Part shown: in pieces, positions 58,515 through 64,000 of the stretch
How positions within the stretch are numbered: position 1 is the stretch's first letter
Layout of the letters: every line of letters starts with the position of its first letter
Source: Nocardia niwae NBRC 108934 = DSM 45340
Lineage (GTDB): Bacteria; Actinomycetota; Actinomycetes; Mycobacteriales; Mycobacteriaceae
DNA: 64,000 nucleotides
Direction: 5' to 3'
NCBI RefSeq assembly: GCF_001613465.1
Contig: NZ_BDCK01000002.1
Span: 124,001 to 188,000, forward strand
Made by a program: the position numbers and the translations under genes
The notes under the pieces: generated by a model
The model's input: the letters and a program-made list of their open reading frames with translations, nothing else
Database searches by the model: none
What the model was told of the DNA's origin: nothing

Positions 58515-60347
58515 TCAGCCCAGACGCTGCTTGAGCGCCTCGAACTCGTCACGCACGCCGGAAGGCAGCTTGTCTCCGACGAACTCGAACCACTCCTCGA
58601 TGAGCGGGATCTCCTTGCGCCACTCCTCGGCGTTCACGGCGAGCGCCTCGTCGACATCCTTGGGCTCGACGTCCAGCCCGTCCAGGTCGAGCTGCGCGGC
58701 GGTGGGCACGTTGCCGATCGCGGTCGCCTCGGCCTGCGCGGAACCCTCGATGCGGCCGACGATCCACTCCAGCACGCGGGAGTTCTCGCCGAAGCCGGGC
58801 CACAGGAAGCGGCCGTCCTCGCCACGACGGAACCAGTTGACGTAGAAGATCTTCGGCAGCTTGGCCGCATCGGCGTTCTTGCCGACGTTGATCCAGTGGC
58901 CGAGGTAGTCACCGACGTGATAGCCCAGGAACGGCAGCATGGCCATCGGGTCGCGGCGCACGGTGCCGACCTTGCCCTCAGCGGCCGCGGTCTGCTCGGA
59001 CGACAGCGTGGCGCCCATGAACACGCCGTGCTGCCAGTCGAAGGACTCGGTGACCAGCGGGACGGTGGTCTTGCGGCGACCGCCGAACAGGATCGCCGAG
59101 ATCGGCACGCCCTGCGGGTCGTCCCACTCGGGCGCCAGGATCGGGCACTGCGCCATCGGCGTGCAGTAGCGGGAGTTCGGGTGGGCGGCCAGCGTCTCGG
59201 TCTCCCGGAGGTACCAGTCGTTGCCCTTCCAGTCGATCAGGTGATCGGGCTCGCCCTCCAGGCCCTCCCACCACACGTCGCCGTTGTCGGTCAGCGCGAC
59301 GTTGGTGTAGACGGTGTTGCCCGCCTCCACGGTGGCCATGGCGTTCGGGTTCGAGCTGCGGTTGGTGCCCGGCGCGACGCCGAAGAAGCCGAACTCGGGG
59401 TTCACCGCGTAGAGGCGGCCGTCCTTGCCGAAACGCATCCAGGCGATGTCGTCGCCCAGGGTCTCCGCGCGCCAGCCCGGCACGGTCGGCTGGATCATCG
59501 CGAGGTTGGTCTTGCCGCAGGCGCTCGGGAACGCGGCGGCGATGTAGTACGCCTTGTTCTCCGGGGAGATCAGCTTGAGGATCAGCATGTGCTCGGCCAG
59601 CCAGCCCTCGTCGTGGGCCATCGCCGAAGCGATCCGCAGCGAGTAACACTTCTTGCCGAGCAGCGCGTTGCCGCCGTAGCCGGAGCCGTAGCTCCAGATC
59701 TCCCGGTCCTCGGGGAAGTGGGTGATGTACTTGGTGTCGTTGCACGGCCACGGCACGTCGGCCTGGCCCTCGGCCAGCGGCGCGCCCACGGAGTGCAGCG
59801 CCTTCACGAACGGGCGGTCGACGCCCAGCTTCTCCAGGGCGGCGGCGCCCATGCGGGTCATCACGCGCATCGACACCACGACGTACTCCGAGTCGGTGAT
59901 CTCCACGCCGAGCTTCGGGTCGTCGGCGCCCAGCGGGCCCATGCAGAACGGCACCACGTACATGGTGCGGCCCTTCATCGAGCCGCGGTACAGCTCGGTC
60001 ATCGTGGCGCGCATCTCGGCCGGGTCGACCCAGTTGTTGGTCGGGCCCGCGTCGGCCTCGGTCTTGGAACAGATGAACGTGCGGGACTCCACCCGGGCCA
60101 CGTCGGAGGGATCGGAGAGGGCGAGGAAGGAGTTCGGCTTCTTCTTCTCGTCCAGGCGCTTGAACGTCCCCGCCGCCACGAGCTGCTCGGTCAGCCGCTC
60201 CCACTCTTCGTCGGAGCCGTCGGCCCACACCACTCGATCCGGCTGGGTGAGTTCGGCGACTTCTTGTACCCAGGCGAGTAGTTCGCTGTGCTCGGTCGGC
60301 GCCTTGCCGTCGGATCCACGAAGACCAGGAATGGTCGCTGACGTCAT
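58515..60347 (-). CDS. pckA: Phosphoenolpyruvate carboxykinase (GTP)
   Basis: A 610-residue GTP-type PEPCK, close to the 606 of M. tuberculosis Pck[53 protein letters not shown] near residue 277 (the kinase P-loop with the reactive Cys), [16 protein letters not shown] and [11 protein letters not shown] are family blocks. It converts oxaloacetate and GTP to PEP for gluconeogenesis and supports growth on fatty acids or cholesterol. GGAGAG precedes the ATG. The gene ends in a strong terminator. Confidence 0.97.
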   Translation of the reverse strand: MTSATIPGLRGSDGKAPTEHSELLAWVQEVAELTQPDRVVWADGSDEEWERLTEQLVAAGTFKRLDEKKKPNSFLALSDPSDVARVESRTFICSKTEADAGPTNNWVDPAEMRATMTELYRGSMKGRTMYVVPFCMGPLGADDPKLGVEITDSEYVVVSMRVMTRMGAAALEKLGVDRPFVKALHSVGAPLAEGQADVPWPCNDTKYITHFPEDREIWSYGSGYGGNALLGKKCYSLRIASAMAHDEGWLAEHMLILKLISPENKAYYIAAAFPSACGKTNLAMIQPTVPGWRAETLGDDIAWMRFGKDGRLYAVNPEFGFFGVAPGTNRSSNPNAMATVEAGNTVYTNVALTDNGDVWWEGLEGEPDHLIDWKGNDWYLRETETLAAHPNSRYCTPMAQCPILAPEWDDPQGVPISAILFGGRRKTTVPLVTESFDWQHGVFMGATLSSEQTAAAEGKVGTVRRDPMAMLPFLGYHVGDYLGHWINVGKNADAAKLPKIFYVNWFRRGEDGRFLWPGFGENSRVLEWIVGRIEGSAQAEATAIGNVPTAAQLDLDGLDVEPKDVDEALAVNAEEWRKEIPLIEEWFEFVGDKLPSGVRDEFEALKQRLG

Positions 60348-60563
60348 GAAAACTCTCCTGAGATGGGCGGCTATCGCTGCTTCGCCGCCTGGCCCTAGGC
60401 CCATGACCAGCGCGAATGCACCGAGCGCCACCGTTGGCGGGAAGGCGCCCGCTCCGACCGGTCGAACGCGCACCCAGGAGGGCGGCAGATCAGGACTTAG
60501 CGGACGCCCAAGTTCCTGAATAGAGGTTAACGCGATGTGACGGCCGGTACGGTATCGGGTTCC

Positions 60564-62147
60564 TCACTGTGTACCCAATCGGTCGTTCGTTTCAACAGGG
60601 GAGATCCACCGATCGAGGATCGTGACGTCGCGCTCGCATGCGGCGAGCTGTGCCGGCTGCTCGGCCGCGATCCGGCGCAATTCGGCCTCCAACCGGGCCA
60701 CCCGGCGATCGATCTCGACCATTCGCGCGGCGCTTGCCTGGACCACATGATCGGCCAAAACGGTCTCTGCTTCCACGAGCGCGGTCACCACACGTTGCTC
60801 GAGCTGCGCTTTTACGTTGACCAGCGCGTCGGCGATCCATTGCCGGATGTGCGCTCGATCGGCCAGCTGGCGCCGGGCACGAACCACCCATGCCGCCGCA
60901 CCACCGCCGAGCAGCAGCGTTACCGGCACGGTCGCGACATCGAGGGCCGGTAGGAGGGAGAACGGAGCAACCAGCAAGCGACCCAGACCGACACCGGCCG
61001 ACGCGCCGAGCGCGATCATAAGGTGATCTTCGACACCCCGATGGCGTGGCTCGGGATCCGGGCCCACCCGAGGGGCCGGATCACGCCGTCGCGTCGGCGC
61101 ACCGCGATCCGCGCCCTCGATCCGGGCGCTCAGTTCGGCGATGCGCTCATCGATGACGTGGTCGAGCGCGCCGGTCAGCTCGGTGACGGACTGCTGCAGC
61201 CGGGCGGGATAGCCGGCCAGATCGGCGGGGCGCAGCCGCTCCAGTTCGGCGCGCACGGCGGTGTGCAGCGCCCGGATGCTCGCTCCGACCTCGGTCATCA
61301 GGTCGACTCGAGCCAAGTGCAACTGCCCGCGCAACGTGGACATGGCGGTGGCCCGGCCGCCGTCGCGACCCGCCAGCAGGACGGCACGTTCCTCGCGCAG
61401 CCGCGCCGGTTCGGCGCCGGAGCGCAGCGTCGCCACCTGCTCGGCCACCCGCTGGCGGGTGTCGGCCAGGACCCGTGCGGTGACCGCTCCGGGCCGGTCA
61501 CCGCCCGCGGCGGCCGCCGCGGTGAGCCGCGCGTGCAGCGCCCCGACACCGGAGCGATCGAGCAGCCCGGCGTCCCCCGAGGTGCGCGCAGCGGCCGCGA
61601 GCCGCGCCGAGACCGGCACGATGTCCAGCTCGCCCGCCCCTTGCGCGGCGAGCAGCTCCAGGTCGCGCTCCCGCACCGCCCGCCAGTCCTGGTGGGCGTG
61701 GACGCCGTTCATGGCGAGCAGTAGGCGGGTGCCGTCCGCGCGCAACCGGCCGATCATCCCCAGCAGGTCCGCGCCGATGATGGTGCCCGCGTCGAGCAGG
61801 ATCAACGCCACCGCGGGCGGGGCCGTGGTGGCCTCCACCCCCGCGCCGGCGTCGGCGAGCGGCTCGGACAGCGTGACGCGCGGTTCGAACCGGGCGAGCT
61901 CGGTGCGCAACAAGGTGGTGTTGACGTCGGCGGGACCGATCACCACGACCGCACCCGCGCCGCCGTGACCCTGCACCGCGCGCAGCAGCGCCATACCCTG
62001 CGGATTCCACCGCTCCACCACGGCCGTGAGCTCCGGCGCCAGCTCGTTCGCGGGACGTCCGGGCCGGCCGTCGCCGGTCGGCCCGCCCGCTCCCGACTCG
62101 GACGGCGTACTCGCCGTCTCCGATTCCGGAGGTTCAGAGACCGGCAC
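60564..62147 (-). CDS. GTPase-like/dynamin-like partner protein with TM hairpin (Rv0210-like)
   Basis: A 527-residue protein. The N-terminal domain has VVVIGPADVNTTLLRTELARF, like a degenerate nucleotide loop without the GK(S/T) residues, and LLLAMNGVHAHQDW where the NKxD motif would be. Long helices in the middle are followed by a double TM segment (HLMIALGASAGVGLGRLLVAP and VATVPVTLLLGGGAAAWVV), and the C-terminal region is a coiled coil. The layout resembles a bacterial dynamin-like protein lacking GTPase residues. The GTG at 62147 overlaps the upstream gene by 14 nt. Position next to pckA matches Rv0210. Confidence 0.75.
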   Translation of the reverse strand: MPVSEPPESETASTPSESGAGGPTGDGRPGRPANELAPELTAVVERWNPQGMALLRAVQGHGGAGAVVVIGPADVNTTLLRTELARFEPRVTLSEPLADAGAGVEATTAPPAVALILLDAGTIIGADLLGMIGRLRADGTRLLLAMNGVHAHQDWRAVRERDLELLAAQGAGELDIVPVSARLAAAARTSGDAGLLDRSGVGALHARLTAAAAAGGDRPGAVTARVLADTRQRVAEQVATLRSGAEPARLREERAVLLAGRDGGRATAMSTLRGQLHLARVDLMTEVGASIRALHTAVRAELERLRPADLAGYPARLQQSVTELTGALDHVIDERIAELSARIEGADRGAPTRRRDPAPRVGPDPEPRHRGVEDHLMIALGASAGVGLGRLLVAPFSLLPALDVATVPVTLLLGGGAAAWVVRARRQLADRAHIRQWIADALVNVKAQLEQRVVTALVEAETVLADHVVQASAARMVEIDRRVARLEAELRRIAAEQPAQLAACERDVTILDRWISPVETNDRLGTQ

Positions 62148-63267
62148 TGCTCATCCGTTCCCATAGTCGGACGTATCCGTTGTGCACGCGCAACGCGGCG
62201 CGGCGTGCGGCAGGCGGCATATCGCTGGTGACGACCGCGCGCCAGCGGGTCGCGCGGGCCAGCGCGTCGTCGGCGTCGGCGGGCGCCGGGGCGGCGTACC
62301 CCGCGGCGAGGTGGGCCACATCGGGCCCGGCGAGACCCGCGCAGAGGCCGAGCCAGACGGCGTCGTCACCGTAGAGATAGGACTCCAGGAGGTCGCGCGC
62401 GCGGCCGCCCTCCTCCGGGACCGCGCGAGCGGCCAGCCTGGCCAGCTCGTCGAGCAATTCGCCGCCGCGCAACGCGGAGACCTGCTCGTAGCGGCGGTGC
62501 AGCAACCGGTGCAGCGCGTCGATGCCGCTGGCGGCGTGCAGGATCTGCAGCAACGCCTGCGGGGCGAGGTCCGGATCGTGGCGCAGGGCCGTGCACGCGC
62601 AGGCGACGCCGTAGAGATCCCAGCGCCGCAGCAACTGCTCGCGCTCGGCCGCGTCCGGTCCTGGGGCGAGGAACAGGTCGGGCGCGAGGATCAGCGCGGG
62701 GTCGGCGTCGGTGGCGAGCTTGCGCAGCAGCTCGACGTCGGCGCCGCTCAGCGCGCCCGCCCTGGTGCGCACGGCCAGCGACGCGACCACCGGAACCACC
62801 GGAATCCGCAGTTCCCTGCCGTACTGCTGGGCCGCGGCCACCGCATCGCCCCAGCGGGAGCCCACCGCGTCGGCCTTGTTCAGCACCGCGATCGTGCGCT
62901 GCGGCGGCAGGGCGGCCAGCACCCTGCGGTCGGCGGGCGTCGGCGCGGCCGACAACACGTACACGACGATGTCGGCGTCGAGTTCGGGATCGGGCGCTTC
63001 GGGCCGGTCCACCGGATCGGTCTCCACCGCCGACATGAGCGCGAGCGCGTGCAGGACCGTGGTCCGCCCCGCGTGCGCGCGCCCGGTCACCTGGATGCGC
63101 GGCGGTTTGCGCCAAGCGCTGACGGCGGCCGCCGCGGCGTACCCGATCTGCGAGTCCCGGCCCGTGCCGAAGCGCAGCTCGGCGAGCAGCTTGTCGAGCT
63201 GCAAGTGGGAAGACGTCGGAACGCCGCGCTCCCGCACCGGCCCGTCGGAATCAGTGGCTGTCGGCAT
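62134..63267 (-). CDS. Dynamin/GTPase-like protein (Rv0209-like)
   Basis: A 377-residue protein. VTGRAHAGRTTVLHALALM is a P-loop whose conserved Lys is Arg (G-x4-G-R-T-T). DPELDADIVVYVLSAAPTPADRRVLAALPPQRTIAVLNKADAVGSRWGD, in pieces, includes a clear NKxD motif. The rest is helical. It is therefore a TRAFAC-type GTPase, possibly with changed nucleotide chemistry. It overlaps the next gene by 14 nt, implying partner proteins acting at the membrane. ATG 63267 is preceded by a G-rich site (GGGGGTGGG); GTG 63276 is also possible. Confidence 0.78.
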   Translation of the reverse strand: MPTATDSDGPVRERGVPTSSHLQLDKLLAELRFGTGRDSQIGYAAAAAVSAWRKPPRIQVTGRAHAGRTTVLHALALMSAVETDPVDRPEAPDPELDADIVVYVLSAAPTPADRRVLAALPPQRTIAVLNKADAVGSRWGDAVAAAQQYGRELRIPVVPVVASLAVRTRAGALSGADVELLRKLATDADPALILAPDLFLAPGPDAAEREQLLRRWDLYGVACACTALRHDPDLAPQALLQILHAASGIDALHRLLHRRYEQVSALRGGELLDELARLAARAVPEEGGRARDLLESYLYGDDAVWLGLCAGLAGPDVAHLAAGYAAPAPADADDALARATRWRAVVTSDMPPAARRAALRVHNGYVRLWERMSSAGL

Positions 63268-63334
63268 GCTTCCCACCCCCTTTTACGGTGCGCAATTCTG
63301 TCAGAAGTCCGCTCGCCGGACCGGCTCGAACCGC

Positions 63335-64000
63335 TCAGCTGCCGCTGAAGTATTTGTTCGCGGTCCGCACCGCCCAGTTCGGCGCGTATTTCGCCACCGT
63401 CGCCAGCACCTTCGCCTGCGCGCCGATCTCGTAGTGCACCTTCGGCAGCCGTGCGCGCTTGTGGGTGGCCTCCCAGATCCCGGCGGCGACGTCGTCGGCG
63501 GTCAGTCGCACACCCAGCGACTTCGTCGTCCCGGTGGTCACCCCGTCCACCATGGCCGTGGCCACGAACAACGGCCAGATCGCGAGCACCCGGATGTCGT
63601 AGTGCTCCCATTCCAGGTCCAGCGCCTCGGTGAGACTCTTCACCGCCGCCTTCGTGGCGCCGTAGGTCGCGAGTTCGGCTTGGCCGTAGATAGCCGAAGC
63701 CGAGCAGAGGTTGACCACCTGGGCGCCCGGGGTGTCGCGCAGGTAGCGGAAGGCGCTGTGCGTTCCGGCGAGCACGCCGACCAGGTTGACCTCGACGATC
63801 GCACGATGAGCGGCGAGTTCGATCGCGTCGAACGGCCCGGCGCGCAGGATGCCCGCGTTGTTGACCAGAATGTCCAGCCGCCCCGTCGCGGCGTGGAACT
63901 CCGCGAGACGCTCCGCCCACTGCGTGGCGTTCGTCACATCCAACACCCCGGTGTGAACGGCGCCACCCTTGGCTGTGATATCACCGGAAAGCCGGGTCAG
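63335..64000 (-). CDS. SDR family oxidoreductase, C-terminal part (start outside window)
   Basis: The frame continues to the right edge, giving 221 residues, with the N-terminal Rossmann Gly motif missing. LDILVNNAGILRAGPFDAIELAAHRAIVEVNLVGVLAG, in blocks, includes NNAG. NLCSASAIYGQAELATYGATKAAVKSL carries Ser, Tyr and Lys of the catalytic triad (YGATK), then IRVLAIWPLFVATAM. It is a classical SDR with unknown substrate, and its stop at 63335 is 68 nt downstream of the GTPase-like gene start. Confidence 0.85.
   Translation of the reverse strand: MTRLSGDITAKGGAVHTGVLDVTNATQWAERLAEFHAATGRLDILVNNAGILRAGPFDAIELAAHRAIVEVNLVGVLAGTHSAFRYLRDTPGAQVVNLCSASAIYGQAELATYGATKAAVKSLTEALDLEWEHYDIRVLAIWPLFVATAMVDGVTTGTTKSLGVRLTADDVAAGIWEATHKRARLPKVHYEIGAQAKVLATVAKYAPNWAVRTANKYFSGS

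Overview
This is a high-GC actinobacterial chromosome segment, most likely from Nocardia or a close mycolic-acid relative (Mycobacteriales). The evidence is an AftD arabinofuranosyltransferase, a DUF3068 envelope protein, a GTP-type PEP carboxykinase, fadE5, fadA2-fabG4-htdX, many GTG starts and many leaderless starts. From about 23.8 kb to the right end, gene order follows, inverted and with insertions, the M. tuberculosis block Rv0209 to Rv0244c as I remember it: fadE5; fadA2/fabG4/htdX; a TetR gene and lpqI; the DUF2613 gene and aftD; an acyltransferase; the DUF3068 gene; a membrane protein; a glycosyltransferase and a methyltransferase; an aldehyde dehydrogenase; pckA; and two GTPase-like genes. 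No phage, IS element, CRISPR array or rRNA was seen.

0-4.4 kb: the 5' part of dcd (minus strand), an SDR oxidoreductase, a PAP2 phosphatase, tRNA-Gly(CCC), a methyltransferase with an NPPW motif and a uracil-DNA glycosylase-like protein.

4.4-12.6 kb: an organosulfur-scavenging locus. Five minus-strand genes encode a StyA-like flavoprotein monooxygenase, an SfnG-like dimethylsulfone monooxygenase, an SfnB-like oxidoreductase, an SsuE/MsuE-like FMN reductase and an HpaC-like flavin reductase. A second minus-strand pair is DszC-like and DszA/DmoA-like. Between the two lies a plus-strand free methionine-(R)-sulfoxide reductase. Together they could oxidise sulfones or sulfonates with reduced flavin made by the two reductases.

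12.7-19.6 kb: DUF1905, small membrane and lipoprotein genes, a MazF-type toxin-antitoxin pair, an alpha/beta hydrolase, and a thiolase-like/enoyl-CoA hydratase/TetR operon divergent from a second crotonase, with a perfect palindrome at the operon's 5' end.

19.7-31.1 kb: two secreted DUF4185 paralogues (candidate endo-D-arabinanases) flank an erythromycin-esterase homologue, a methyltransferase, a hydrolase, fadE5 and an HTH regulator. A VanW-family wall protein and a 6-phosphogluconate dehydrogenase follow.

31.1-39.2 kb: fadA2 is divergent from fabG4-htdX across a 32-bp palindrome that recurs in degenerate form at the nearby TetR gene and at fadE5. A DUF5685 protein with a cysteine-rich tail, lpqI and a universal stress protein follow.

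39.2-56.3 kb: isochorismate synthase, then an envelope-glycan block: DUF2613, aftD, a DinB-like protein, an acyltransferase, DUF3068, a flippase with a decayed VOC remnant, a GT-C-like membrane protein, a GT4 glycosyltransferase, a methyltransferase, and an aldehyde dehydrogenase behind KstR-like boxes.

56.3-64 kb: a GlxA-type regulator, an HD-domain protein, pckA, two GTPase/dynamin-like proteins and the 3' part of an SDR gene.
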